Shown: positions 25,876 to 34,410 of the stretch, one piece after another
How the letters are laid out: the number at the start of each line of letters is the position of its first letter
Numbering within the stretch: position 1 is the first letter of the stretch
NCBI GenBank assembly: GCA_934630515.1
Contig: CAKTVV010000012.1
Span: 28,880 to 92,879, forward strand
Direction: 5' to 3'
Source of the DNA: an uncultured Eubacteriales bacterium
Lineage (GTDB): Bacteria; Bacillota; Clostridia; Oscillospirales; Acutalibacteraceae
Length of the DNA stretch: 64,000 nucleotides
Made by a program: the position numbers and the translations under genes
Notes under the pieces: model-generated
What the model was told of the DNA's origin: nothing
Databases searched by the model: none
The model's input: only the letters and a program-made list of their open reading frames with translations

Positions 25876-27555
25876 TTAGTTTTCGTGCCACTCCAGCGTC
25901 GCCTGTGCATCAAACCGCTGCATCACGGCGACAAAATCCGCCGCCGTCGTCACGGAATATGAGTTGGGATCGCTGTCATTCAGTTTATAGCCCCGGTAGA
26001 TCTCGGCATCCTGCCGATACCGGGCGTTCACATAGATCTTGGTGCCGGAAACCGACAGGCGGCTGCCGATGTCGGCGGCGGTGATCTGCCAGTTGATGAT
26101 CATGCGGCCGGGGCAGTCGATGATATTGTTCTGCACCCGCAGCCCATCCACGGTCATCGTCTTGGTGTTGCCCACAAAGCTGCCGTCGATGCCCCGGGGG
26201 CCGCCGTCATTGATGCGGGTGCCCCATCCCAGCGAGGTGAACCGCATAATGTTGTTCGCCATGGTAAAATTCCGCACCGTGGAGCCCTTGTCCCAATACT
26301 CGAAGTCGGCGTTGTTGTACTCCAGCAGGTTGTCGTTGAAGGTGATATTCTCATAGCTGAAGTCCGCCCCGCCGTAGCCCTGCCACGAGATGGCGGTGTC
26401 AAACACCTGATAGATCCAGTTGTGATTGCAGACGATGTTTTTCGCCCCCGTCCAGAACTGGATGCCGTTGCCGTAGCGGGAATTGCCGTCGGTGGTGGTG
26501 GCGCCGCCGATGTAGCCGATCTCACAATTGGTGATGGATACATTGTAGGCGTTCCAGGTGCAGCTGACCCCCATGATGCCGCCGTATTTCAGGCAGAGGT
26601 TGTCGATCACCACATTGCCCACGCCGCTGGGTACGCCGATGATGCCCATACGCAGGGCGATCTCGATATCCGCATACACCTTGGCGGGGTTGCCCTTATC
26701 GCAATAGAGATACAGGGTGTTGGTGGATTTATCCTGGAAGAAATCCGTATTCTTTTCCAGACTGCGCAGCCCGGTCTTGCGGTAGCCCACCGCCTGCCCA
26801 TGATCGAAGATCATGCTGCCGCAATCGGCGTAGATATAGTCCATCTGCCACACATTTCTCTTGACAGAGGGCGTCCAGACGGCGTTCGCCAGATTCGCCG
26901 GCGAACCATAGAATTTCGGCTTTTCGCCGGTGCCGTAGGAGCCGTAGGTGACCCCCTTCACCGTCAGGAAGGTGGTATACAGCCGGAACACCGAGCCCCG
27001 CTCAAACAGCACGGCGTCTCCCTCGCTCAGGGGCAGACCCCGCACCGCCTCAATGGTCTGGAGGGGAGCCGAGGGCGAGGTGCCGGCGTTGGCGTCGTCT
27101 CCCTTTTCAGAGGAGACGTAGTATTTCTTCCCGGTGATGGTGTAGTAATTCTCCGTGTTGCCGGTGCCCACGATGGCGCTGCGCAGCGCCTCCGCCTGAG
27201 CGTCGGCATAGCCCTTCAGCGGGTTGCTGAGGCTCGCCGTATTCCCGGTGGGAAGCACCTCCTTCACCGTGCCGGAGGTATTGCTCACCGTCTCGTCAAA
27301 GGTGAACTGCCCCGACGCCACCGCATCCACCGACGGGCCGTCGGAGGAGGGATCGGAAGCGTCATCGGGGGTCGGGCTGCTGTTGTCCGACACATTCCCC
27401 GAGGACGGGGTGTCGCTATTCGATGGAGTGACCGAGGGATCCTTCCCGCCGCCGCAGCCGGACAGCAGCACCGCCAGGATCGCCAGCAGAGCGAGGACGA
27501 CCTGTAATCGACCCGCTCCCTTTAAGGAGCGGTTGTTATTTCCAGCTTTCTTCAT
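25876..27555 (-). CDS. Parallel beta-helix lipoprotein
   Basis: The product has 559 residues. The N-terminus is a lipoprotein signal (VVLALLAILAVLLSGC) followed by a Ser/Asp/Pro-rich linker of about 50 residues, typical of membrane-tethered surface proteins. The beta-helix domain begins at about residue 142 (KKYYVSSEKGDDANAGTSPS) with the same core motifs as its two paralogues (GDAVLFERGSVFR, GSYGTGEKPKFYGS, SRYGNGIQFWTG, FDTAISWQGYG). Shared residues around NGIQFW...FDTAISWQGYGG are the best candidates for the active groove. The reaction is unknown. Together with the secreted dockerin form and the signal-less form, it suggests the same linkage is attacked in three places. Confidence 0.82.
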   Translation of the reverse strand: MKKAGNNNRSLKGAGRLQVVLALLAILAVLLSGCGGGKDPSVTPSNSDTPSSGNVSDNSSPTPDDASDPSSDGPSVDAVASGQFTFDETVSNTSGTVKEVLPTGNTASLSNPLKGYADAQAEALRSAIVGTGNTENYYTITGKKYYVSSEKGDDANAGTSPSAPLQTIEAVRGLPLSEGDAVLFERGSVFRLYTTFLTVKGVTYGSYGTGEKPKFYGSPANLANAVWTPSVKRNVWQMDYIYADCGSMIFDHGQAVGYRKTGLRSLEKNTDFFQDKSTNTLYLYCDKGNPAKVYADIEIALRMGIIGVPSGVGNVVIDNLCLKYGGIMGVSCTWNAYNVSITNCEIGYIGGATTTDGNSRYGNGIQFWTGAKNIVCNHNWIYQVFDTAISWQGYGGADFSYENITFNDNLLEYNNADFEYWDKGSTVRNFTMANNIMRFTSLGWGTRINDGGPRGIDGSFVGNTKTMTVDGLRVQNNIIDCPGRMIINWQITAADIGSRLSVSGTKIYVNARYRQDAEIYRGYKLNDSDPNSYSVTTAADFVAVMQRFDAQATLEWHEN

Positions 27556-27567
27556 CGTACATCTCCC

Positions 27568-28995
27568 TTATTTTTGCAGCTGCTTCACCAGATTGTTGAA
27601 GTTGCGTACACGGGTATCGATCATACCGGCGTTGCTGTCCAGAAAGCTCTTGATCTGGCTGCCCTGCAGGGACAGCAGACCCTGCTTGCCGTCGCCGAAG
27701 GTATCCTCGGCGCTCTCATAGTTGGTGGACCAGATGGTGTTCGTCTGGCTCATGCACCAGTTGTATACCTCCAGATTCTGCTTGTTGCAGAAGAAGGAAT
27801 CCAGATCGTAGTGGCTGCCGTCCAGGAAATACCGCAGGAAATACGGCACCGCCTTGGCGTTCTTGGCGCCCTTTACCAGCGCATACGCCTCATACTCGTC
27901 CCGACCCTGATAATAGGTGCTCTGACCATCCACCGACGGCATGGGAACCGCATAGAGGGTGCCGGCGGACTTCAGATTGCCGAAATAGGAGTTGTTGCGC
28001 CGCAGATACACCGACGCACCGGCGTAGAACAGGCTCTCCGAGGCGTCGAACACCTCCGCACGTCCCCAGCCCAGCAGCTTATCCTTGTTGTACCAGTCGG
28101 CGATCTGCTGGGTCGCCGTGACGAAGGCGCTGTTGGACAGATTGCTGTAATACTGATTGCCGTCATAGCCCACGGGGCCGGCGATGCCGTACAGCTCGCT
28201 CCAGCCCTCCCAATAGGCGCCGGTGCAGCCGAAATTGGCGTTGGAGACCTTTTTATACTCCTTGCACATGCTGATGAACTTGCTCATGGTCCACTTGCCG
28301 TTCTTCCACAGCGTATAGGGATCCTCAAAGTCGTATTTGCTGATGAGGTCCTTGTTGTAGAACATCATATTCACCGAGCCGATGTGGGTGCCCTTGAGGC
28401 TGGTGGCATAGGTGACGCCGTTGACCGTATAATCCTTCATAAGCGTCTGATCCCACGCCGCATCGGTGAAGTCGTAGCCCGCCGCCGAAAGAGGCTGGAA
28501 GGACTGCATCCACGCCGGGTTGGGGGTGCGGGTACGGGCGACATCCGGTGCATTGCCGGAGGCGACCATGGACGCCAGACGGGTGGTGTAGATGCCATAC
28601 TGGATGGTCTGCCAATCCACCTTGATACCGGTCTGCTTCTGGAATTCCTTGATCGCCGCCGAAGCGCCGGTGTATTCGGACATCGGATTCCAGTTGGCGA
28701 TGGTGACGGTGGTGCCCCGCAGCTCCTTGGGCATGGAGGACAGCACCTGACTCCAGCTCTTGCCGTTGACGGTGTTTTCCGCCCGCACCGAGCTGGTGGG
28801 CGCCGCCGAGCCGGAATCGGAGGAGGAGGACGTCGAGTCGGAGTCGGTGCTCTGAGACACCCGGCTCTCCTCATCGGCAAAGAAATCGTCGTTTACCCCG
28901 GACTGGGGGTCCTGCTTGTCGCCGCAGCCGGCCATCGTCGCTGTCATGACGATCACCAGAAGGATCGCTGTCATCGCTCGCAGAAGATTTTTCAT
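27568..28995 (-). CDS. Sugar ABC transporter solute-binding lipoprotein (transporter 2)
   Basis: The product has 475 residues. The start at 28995 is chosen because MKNLLRAMTAILLVIVMTAT directly opens the signal and a GAAAGGAT box precedes it; the lipobox is TMAGC. A Ser-rich linker follows. The mature part is an SBP_bac_1-type fold: GTTVTIANWNPMSEYTGASA, EFQKQTGIKVDWQT, ASMVASGNAPDV, and aromatic residues late in the protein that usually stack on sugars. It lies between the MalG-type gene (29031-30020) and the beta-helix lipoprotein gene. Substrate is unknown but presumably a product of this locus. Confidence 0.9.
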   Translation of the reverse strand: MKNLLRAMTAILLVIVMTATMAGCGDKQDPQSGVNDDFFADEESRVSQSTDSDSTSSSSDSGSAAPTSSVRAENTVNGKSWSQVLSSMPKELRGTTVTIANWNPMSEYTGASAAIKEFQKQTGIKVDWQTIQYGIYTTRLASMVASGNAPDVARTRTPNPAWMQSFQPLSAAGYDFTDAAWDQTLMKDYTVNGVTYATSLKGTHIGSVNMMFYNKDLISKYDFEDPYTLWKNGKWTMSKFISMCKEYKKVSNANFGCTGAYWEGWSELYGIAGPVGYDGNQYYSNLSNSAFVTATQQIADWYNKDKLLGWGRAEVFDASESLFYAGASVYLRRNNSYFGNLKSAGTLYAVPMPSVDGQSTYYQGRDEYEAYALVKGAKNAKAVPYFLRYFLDGSHYDLDSFFCNKQNLEVYNWCMSQTNTIWSTNYESAEDTFGDGKQGLLSLQGSQIKSFLDSNAGMIDTRVRNFNNLVKQLQK

Positions 28996-29030
28996 GGTAC
29001 TCATCCTTTCATAAAACATAGATCCAATCG

Positions 29031-30020
29031 TCAACCGACGATACCGCTTGTAGCAATGCTGGCCATAAACTTCCGCTGAATGCAGATATAAAACACGATC
29101 AGCGGGAGAATGAACAGCAGGCACCCCGACAGCAGGATCGGCACCAGCATGGTGGTGCTGGTCTGCAGATCCGTCTGGAGGGTAGCCGCAATGGTCTGGG
29201 CACCGAAATTGTTGATGGCGGTGGCGAAGGTGTATTTATCCAGATACATCTGCGCCAGATACACGTCGTTCCAGTGCCAGATCACCGAGAACAGCAGCAC
29301 CGTGATGATGGCTGCCCCCGAGGAGGGGATGACGATCCGCAGAAAGGTCTTCCACGCCCCGGCGCCGTCGATGGCTGCCGCCTCCTCCAGCTCCTTGGGC
29401 AAGCCCTTGAAGAACTGGGTGAATATGTAGATGAACAGTGCCCCCTTCAAGCCTACGCCGAACAGCGAGGGCAGATAAAACACCAGCGGCGTGCCGATCA
29501 CATTGGGCCGCAGCTCGTGTCCCACCACCTTGGACAGCAGCCCCAGAATCCCGAAGAAATCCAAACGGCTGAACCCGATATAGCTGGGGATGATCGTCAT
29601 CATGGTGGGCACCAGAATATTCAGCACCATCAGTGCCAGCATGATGCGCTTGCCCTTCAGATTGAACCGTGCCAGCCCGTATGCCGCCACAGCGCAGGAA
29701 CAAAACTGAATGAGCGCCGCCACGATCTCGTACACCAGCGTGCGGGGCAGGGTATGCGCCACGTCGAACACCTTGAGCGCATCCACTATGTTGCCGAAAT
29801 AGACGGATTTCGGCACCCAGGTCACCGTCGCATCGTAGGCGTCGGAATAGCTCTTGACCGCATTCACCAAAATATACAAAAACGGGTAGATCAGCACATA
29901 GCTCAACGAGAGGAAAAACAGATACCGCAGCGCCGACGCCGCCACCCGGGGCAGCGCTTTCTTCCAGCGCTCCTTATCCACGATCACAGGCGCCCGCTCC
30001 TTTCCGATTGATCTTGCCAT
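29031..30020 (-). CDS. Carbohydrate ABC transporter permease, MalG type (transporter 2)
   Basis: The product has 329 residues, slightly longer than usual because of a charged N-terminus of about 35 residues. The EAA loop EEAAAIDGAGAWKTFLRIVI and the segment FFLSLSYVLIYPFLYILVNA are of MalG type. It is encoded directly upstream of the solute-binding lipoprotein. Its probable MalF partner (14524-15417) is encoded about 14 kb further down the same operon. Confidence 0.92.
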   Translation of the reverse strand: MARSIGKERAPVIVDKERWKKALPRVAASALRYLFFLSLSYVLIYPFLYILVNAVKSYSDAYDATVTWVPKSVYFGNIVDALKVFDVAHTLPRTLVYEIVAALIQFCSCAVAAYGLARFNLKGKRIMLALMVLNILVPTMMTIIPSYIGFSRLDFFGILGLLSKVVGHELRPNVIGTPLVFYLPSLFGVGLKGALFIYIFTQFFKGLPKELEEAAAIDGAGAWKTFLRIVIPSSGAAIITVLLFSVIWHWNDVYLAQMYLDKYTFATAINNFGAQTIAATLQTDLQTSTTMLVPILLSGCLLFILPLIVFYICIQRKFMASIATSGIVG

Positions 30021-30030
30021 CTCACCGCTC

Positions 30031-31506
30031 CTATCCCATCAGTACAAAGGAAATATACAGCGCCGTATGCCGCCCGGCGGGCAGCACCTCCAGCACCACC
30101 CGCTCGGTGGCGGCCACCGTCTCCCCGGCGGTCAGCGTACAGTCATAGCCGGTGACCGGATCGGTGTGGATATCCCAGCCGGGCAGGAACACCGTCCGCT
30201 CCCCCTGTGCCGTGAAGCCATCGGGGAGGATCCACCGCAGCGCCAGCGTATAGGGCTGATTTTCAAAATACAGCCGGGAGGAAAACTCGATATGTACATC
30301 CACACTCCCGCCGGGGGCGATCCGGGGCGCCGACAGCGTCACCGCCGCCCGCAGCAGCGTGTGGGAAAACTCCATGGTATACGGCGCCGCTTTATCCAGC
30401 AGGGGCTGCACCGCCTGCTCCACCGCCCGGGTGAACAGCTGCGCCGCATCCGCCGGGATGTCCTCCTCGCCAAAGGTCACCGTGTAGGGGCGGTGCTTAT
30501 CGTAGCGTCCGCTGTAATACTGCAGCACGGCGGGCGCCACCCGGGCGATCCGGTCGCCCAGCTCGGTGCAGGTGGACGGGAAGCTCTTGCCCACCGTCCC
30601 CCGGGACAGGGAGATGGTGACGATCTTATCCCCGATATAGGCGCTCCAGTCCGCCGGGATCCCGGCGGTGCCATAGAGCAGCCCCATGGTCGCTCCCACC
30701 GTGGCGGCGGTGCAGTCGGTATCGTCGCCGCAGTTGATGGCGGTAAGCATGGAGCGCTTGAAATCTCCCCCGCCGTAGAGCAGCCCCAGCACCGCATACG
30801 CCACATTGGAGGGCGCCTCAAACCAGCCGGTGCCGATGTCGGCATTCTGCTCCTGCACGGCGTTGCGTGCCTGCGTCCACTCCTTGCCGCTGCGGTAGCA
30901 CTCCTGCACCAGCCGCACGCTCTGCGCCACCCGGGAGCCGGCGGGGATCGCCGCCATTCCCACGGCGATGCACTCCTCCATCCGGCACCCGCCAAAGGCG
31001 GCGGACTGCATCGCTGCCACAAAGGCGGCAGCCACCGTCCCCTCGCCGCAGCCGTGATCCACCCGGGCGTCCTCGATGGCATACCAGGCAGCCAGCGCCG
31101 GCAGCGCCGGAGCGGCACACGCCCAGATCTCCGTGCGGATCCAGGCGCCGTTGGAATGCTTCCAGGTGCTGTGGCAATCCCCCGTCAGACCGGGACGCAA
31201 GCCCTGCATCAGATTGGCCTTGGCGACGCCGTATTCGTTCCAGTGGGGGGTGATAAAGGACAGCCACAGTTCCCCCAGCGTATCGGCGTCGATGTGCTGG
31301 GGTCCTACGTTTTCCAAAGCGTGCAGCCATACCAGCTGCAGGTCCAGATCGTCATTGGGCAGCGGCTCCCCCGGCTCCGTGGCAAAGCCCCGGACATCCA
31401 AGAGCGTGCGGCTATGCTCATAGGGGCCGCCCATGGTGCCGCCGATATTCTTACCGATCCAGCAGGCTGCCACCTTATCCCGGTAGCGGTCAAAATCCAG
31501 TTTCAT
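30031..31506 (-). CDS. ADP-ribosylglycohydrolase-family protein with C-terminal beta domain
   Basis: The product has 491 residues. The start at 31506 has GGGAG 8 bases upstream and begins the conserved fold (YRDKVAACWIGKNIGGTMGG). Two acidic metal-binding clusters typical of the DraG/ADPRH fold are present: LPNDDLDLQLVWLHALE and INCGDDTDCTAATVGATMG. HGCGEGTVAAAF is also conserved. Residues beyond about 360 look like an added beta-sandwich (VTLSAPRIAPGGSVDVHIEF). There is no signal peptide. The fold hydrolyses N-glycosidic bonds to ADP-ribose in known members, but many homologues in bacterial sugar operons have no defined substrate. In this operon it may act on an intracellular glycoside or nucleotide-sugar-like product. 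The specific reaction is not predictable from sequence. Confidence 0.85.
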   Translation of the reverse strand: MKLDFDRYRDKVAACWIGKNIGGTMGGPYEHSRTLLDVRGFATEPGEPLPNDDLDLQLVWLHALENVGPQHIDADTLGELWLSFITPHWNEYGVAKANLMQGLRPGLTGDCHSTWKHSNGAWIRTEIWACAAPALPALAAWYAIEDARVDHGCGEGTVAAAFVAAMQSAAFGGCRMEECIAVGMAAIPAGSRVAQSVRLVQECYRSGKEWTQARNAVQEQNADIGTGWFEAPSNVAYAVLGLLYGGGDFKRSMLTAINCGDDTDCTAATVGATMGLLYGTAGIPADWSAYIGDKIVTISLSRGTVGKSFPSTCTELGDRIARVAPAVLQYYSGRYDKHRPYTVTFGEEDIPADAAQLFTRAVEQAVQPLLDKAAPYTMEFSHTLLRAAVTLSAPRIAPGGSVDVHIEFSSRLYFENQPYTLALRWILPDGFTAQGERTVFLPGWDIHTDPVTGYDCTLTAGETVAATERVVLEVLPAGRHTALYISFVLMG

Positions 31507-31557
31507 ACAGTTTCTCCCATTCGTCATGCAGGCACACGGTGCTCCGTCCGGTGCGGC

Positions 31558-32373
31558 TCAGTACAGGCTCCGCAGGTATTCCACGCTCTTGCGGGCGCAT
31601 TCCAGCGGCGACAGCCCCATGCTGGGGCGATCCTGCTCCACCACCAGCCACTGGGTGCCGGCATCCTCCGCCGCCGCTAGGATCTCCGGAATATTCTGCA
31701 ATCCGCAGCCCACCGGCCGCAGCTCAAACTCCCGTTCCACCTCGTCCCGCCGGTCGGCAGGGGTCGCCCGCAGGGCATACGCCACATCGTTGCGGCGCCC
31801 CACGAAATCCTTCAGGTGCAGCACCGGCACCCGCCCGGCATAACGGCGGATATAGTCCGCCGGATTCTCGCCGCCTACATTCACCCAGCAGACATCCAGC
31901 TGGGCGTCCAGCAGCGCCGCCGGTACCTCCCGGTAGATCCGATCCAGTGCATACTCTCCGTCGATGCGCTCAAATTCGTAGTCGTGGTTATGATACGCCA
32001 GCCGGATACCGCAGGCTTGGGCGCAGGCGCCCAGCTTTTTCAGCCCCTCGATCGCCTCGTCAATCCGCCCGCTTGCCGGACGCAGCTCCGGCGGCAGGGT
32101 GGCGCTGGCAATGTGAGGGCAGCCCAGCAGCCGGTAATCCTGCCACACCGCCGGATCGTCCATCATCTGGGCATAGGTCACATGCGCCGAGATGGGGGTC
32201 AGCCCCAGCCGGTCGCACAGCTGCTTGACCTCGCCGCCGCTGCGCCCGAACAGCCCTGCAAATTCCACGCCGTCGTAGCCCAGCTCCCGCACCTGCCGCA
32301 GAGTGCCTTCAAAATCCGCTTCCATTTCGTCCCGCACCGAAAACAGCTGCAGGGCAATGGGAAATTGCTTCAT
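31558..32373 (-). CDS. Sugar phosphate isomerase/epimerase-like TIM-barrel protein
   Basis: The product has 271 residues, a full-length AP-endonuclease-2/xylose-isomerase-like TIM barrel. Visible motifs are ALQLFSVRDEM at the N-terminus, LGYDGVEFAGLFG, GIRLAYHNHDYEF (His and Asp/Glu ligands), LDVCWVNVGGENPADYI and VPVLHLKDF (metal-binding Asp). Members isomerise or epimerise sugars, or cleave 3-keto-glycosides. It is the first gene after the operon promoter, with a leader of about 80 bases, and is cytoplasmic. In the operon it probably converts an imported monosaccharide or inositol-like unit. Confidence 0.87.
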   Translation of the reverse strand: MKQFPIALQLFSVRDEMEADFEGTLRQVRELGYDGVEFAGLFGRSGGEVKQLCDRLGLTPISAHVTYAQMMDDPAVWQDYRLLGCPHIASATLPPELRPASGRIDEAIEGLKKLGACAQACGIRLAYHNHDYEFERIDGEYALDRIYREVPAALLDAQLDVCWVNVGGENPADYIRRYAGRVPVLHLKDFVGRRNDVAYALRATPADRRDEVEREFELRPVGCGLQNIPEILAAAEDAGTQWLVVEQDRPSMGLSPLECARKSVEYLRSLY

Positions 32374-32603
32374 AATTTTCTCCCTTCCCGGTCGTCCCGT
32401 AGTGGACGTACCCGTTTCATGCTCTGGCTATATCTGCCAATTTCTTCAATTTTCACAATGTTATTATAATTCTTTTGTACATTTGTATCAATGTGCCTTT
32501 TTTATATCTTTGTTTAGTTTTCTCTGATTGGAAGTAAAAAAAGCACAGGCGACGAAAGTTAGGCATCCCGACCAAAGCGGAATCTGCCGGCTGCGGCACT
32601 AAA
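32374..32603. other. Promoter and 5' leader region of the glycan operon
   Basis: No gene is supported here. The stretch holds the leftward promoter (32463-32491), an AT-rich upstream block (T-tracts around 32498-32520 on the plus strand), and about 80 bases of leader. No riboswitch fold or clear operator repeat is evident. Confidence 0.5.
32463..32491 (-). promoter_or_regulatory. Main promoter of the 15-gene glycan operon
   Basis: On the minus strand TTGATA (32486-32491) and a perfect TATAAT (32463-32468) are separated by exactly 17 bases. This lies about 90 bases before the ATG of the isomerase-like gene, with A-tracts upstream of the -35. It is the only strong promoter I see before the block of 15 co-directional genes. 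Confidence 0.8.
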
Positions 32604-32721
32604 ATGAGCCTGCGGAAGCAGCTCCGCAGGCTCATGGACGCACCGGACATCGAACCGCTCCGTCCGATCCGGTCTCTGCACAAATATAAGCCCGCCACCG
32701 GGCGCATCCGATGGCGGGCTT
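32604..32721 (-). terminator. Tandem hairpin terminator of the SGNH hydrolase gene
   Basis: Two hairpins follow the stop at 32729 on the minus strand. The first (32688-32721, AAGCCCGCCA paired with TGGCGGGCTT) is followed by a U-rich TATATTTG. The second (32604-32635) has a perfect 13-bp stem, ATGAGCCTGCGGA/TCCGCAGGCTCAT, followed by TTTAG. They isolate the gene from the glycan operon promoter. Confidence 0.7.
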
Positions 32722-32728
32722 ACGTCTC

Positions 32729-34192
32729 TTATTTAGCAACGGTCCGGCGGCGGTGCGGCACCAGCACCACCACCGCCGCAGCGATCAGCAGCACACCGCC
32801 GCCCACAGCGAACCAGCCCCACAGCGGAAATCCGCCCGCCGTGGACGGCTCCGTCGGGGCAGATACGGTCAGATCCCCCTCCACCAGCACATACAGGCTG
32901 AAGTGGGTCAGCGCCGCCGTGACCGTTCCGGCAGCCTCATCCAATACCGTGGGCAGCAGCTCCGCCGTCCCCTCCGGGGAAACATACAGCAGCGCCGTCT
33001 TGGCGGGGTCATACTCCGGCGGAATACGGAACACCGCCTTAACGGTGCCGGCGGGCTGGCTGTCGGCGGTGAGGATATACGGGATATACTGTCCCACCCC
33101 CTCATAGGCCGCCAGCGCCCGGTTCACCGCCGTCGATTCGGCTTTGCCGGGCTTCACGGAGATGGATACCTCCACCCCCTCCGGAAAGGTGCCGGACTCC
33201 GCCAGAAGCGTCAGTCCGGATCGTGCCGCCACCTTTTGCTCACCGGTCGTGTCCAGCAGCTCCTGCCGCTGCTCCTCCGACAGAGTGGGGCGGGTCACCG
33301 GTATCCGGGAGGGCTTTGTGGCGGTGGTCTTATCGGAGCCGGTGGTTCCCGGGGCGGATGCCGCCGTGGTCGAGGTGGTGGGGCGCTTGGTGGTGGTGGT
33401 CGTCGTGGTCGGACGTTTCGTCGTCGTAGTCGTGGTGGTGGTCGTCGAGGCGATATAGTCCGGCACCGGCGTGCCGGAGATCCCGGCATAGACGATGTCG
33501 GCGATCACCTTATGCCCGTTCTCGCCGGGATGCACCCGCAGCCCCTTGGCGGTGTCGATTTCGTCGATGAAATCCGCCTCCGTGTGGGCGAGGGTATAGG
33601 CCTTTGTATACATATACACATCAATGACCGTACCGCCCAGCTCCTGCGCCAGCTGCTTCTGCAGCGGCACGATCTCCCGCTCCAGCGCCGCATACTGGGA
33701 ATTGGGCGTATAGGGGGAGGTCAGCACATACAGCTTCAGGTTCGGATTGAGCGCCCGATAGGCTTTGACAATATCGGTATAGCACTCCCGATACAGCGCC
33801 TTGCGGGCGCTCCAGGTGGGAGCGTCATTCGTCCCCAGCATGATGGTGAGGATATCGCAATATTGGATCTTATCCGTTTTGCGGGTGTGGTCAATCCAGC
33901 CCGCCACCGTGTCGCCGTTTCCGACCCGGTTCGAGCCCACCGTGGCGGCACCGCTGATGCCCGCATTGTAGAGGGTCGCCTCCAACCGATCCGCCACCAG
34001 CTTTGGGTAACAATTGGTAAAAGCGGCGGTGTTCCAATTGTCCAGATTCGGAAAATGGATGCCCTCGGTGATGGAATCCCCTACGCATACGAGCTTTTCC
34101 CCGGCAGCAGCCGCCGGAATAGCGGCACACGCCAGAGCGCCCGCCGCTACGATACCGCTCAGCACCACCGCTGCGATCCGCCGTAATTTCAT
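32729..34192 (-). CDS. Membrane-anchored extracellular SGNH/GDSL hydrolase
   Basis: The product has 487 residues, starting at 34192 with GGAGG 9 bases upstream and a signal peptide (IAAVVLSGIVAAGALACAAI). The SGNH domain occupies about residues 32-240: VCVGDSITEG (nucleophile Ser40), IMLGTNDAP (block III Gly/Asn) and LRVHPGENGH (catalytic Asp/His region). A Thr-rich linker with repeated TTTTTTKRP follows. Next come a beta-rich domain ending HFSLYVLVEG and a C-terminal membrane helix (WFAVGGGVLLIAAAVVVLV) with a basic tail. It is probably a surface esterase removing acetyl or similar groups from glycans. It has its own promoter and terminators, so it is a separate transcription unit beside the glycan operon. 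Confidence 0.88.
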   Translation of the reverse strand: MKLRRIAAVVLSGIVAAGALACAAIPAAAAGEKLVCVGDSITEGIHFPNLDNWNTAAFTNCYPKLVADRLEATLYNAGISGAATVGSNRVGNGDTVAGWIDHTRKTDKIQYCDILTIMLGTNDAPTWSARKALYRECYTDIVKAYRALNPNLKLYVLTSPYTPNSQYAALEREIVPLQKQLAQELGGTVIDVYMYTKAYTLAHTEADFIDEIDTAKGLRVHPGENGHKVIADIVYAGISGTPVPDYIASTTTTTTTTTKRPTTTTTTTKRPTTSTTAASAPGTTGSDKTTATKPSRIPVTRPTLSEEQRQELLDTTGEQKVAARSGLTLLAESGTFPEGVEVSISVKPGKAESTAVNRALAAYEGVGQYIPYILTADSQPAGTVKAVFRIPPEYDPAKTALLYVSPEGTAELLPTVLDEAAGTVTAALTHFSLYVLVEGDLTVSAPTEPSTAGGFPLWGWFAVGGGVLLIAAAVVVLVPHRRRTVAK

Positions 34193-34232
34193 CGCTGTTT
34201 CCTCCGTTTCGATCGTTGGTATGAATACATTT

Positions 34233-34260
34233 ATTGTACTGACAGAGGGGGCTTTGTCAA
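34233..34260 (-). promoter_or_regulatory. Promoter of the SGNH hydrolase gene
   Basis: On the minus strand a consensus TTGACA (34255-34260) lies 16 bases before TACAAT (34233-34238), about 40 bases upstream of the ATG at 34192. Confidence 0.7.
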
Positions 34261-34360
34261 CCGAAAAGCCAAAATGTGCGAAAATACGACAGAAATACCA
34301 CGATTTTGAAAGAAATTCCGCCAGCCGCCGCCCGCTCCAAAAAAATTTGCTGTACACCTC

Positions 34361-34410
34361 TTGACAAGTAACCGTTCGGTCACTATACTGTAGAGTGACC
34401 GAACGGTTAC
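34361..34410 (+). promoter_or_regulatory. Strong promoter overlapped by a perfect inverted-repeat operator (TetR-like)
   Basis: TTGACA (34361-34366) and TATACT (34384-34389) are spaced exactly 17 bases. A perfect 16-bp inverted repeat, GTAACCGTTCGGTCAC (34368-34383) and GTGACCGAACGGTTAC (34395-34410), brackets the -10 box, the left arm filling the spacer. This geometry is typical of a repressor operator, and TGACCGAACGGTCA-like arms are common for TetR-family autorepressors. No regulator gene is found next to it. Confidence 0.8.

Noticed and set aside
32611..32700. A second tRNA or riboswitch between the glycan operon and the SGNH gene
   Set aside because: The hairpins do not form a cloverleaf or a known aptamer; they fit tandem terminators.
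33350..33460. A microsatellite-like GTGGTGGTC repeat
   Set aside because: It encodes the Thr-rich linker of the SGNH hydrolase.
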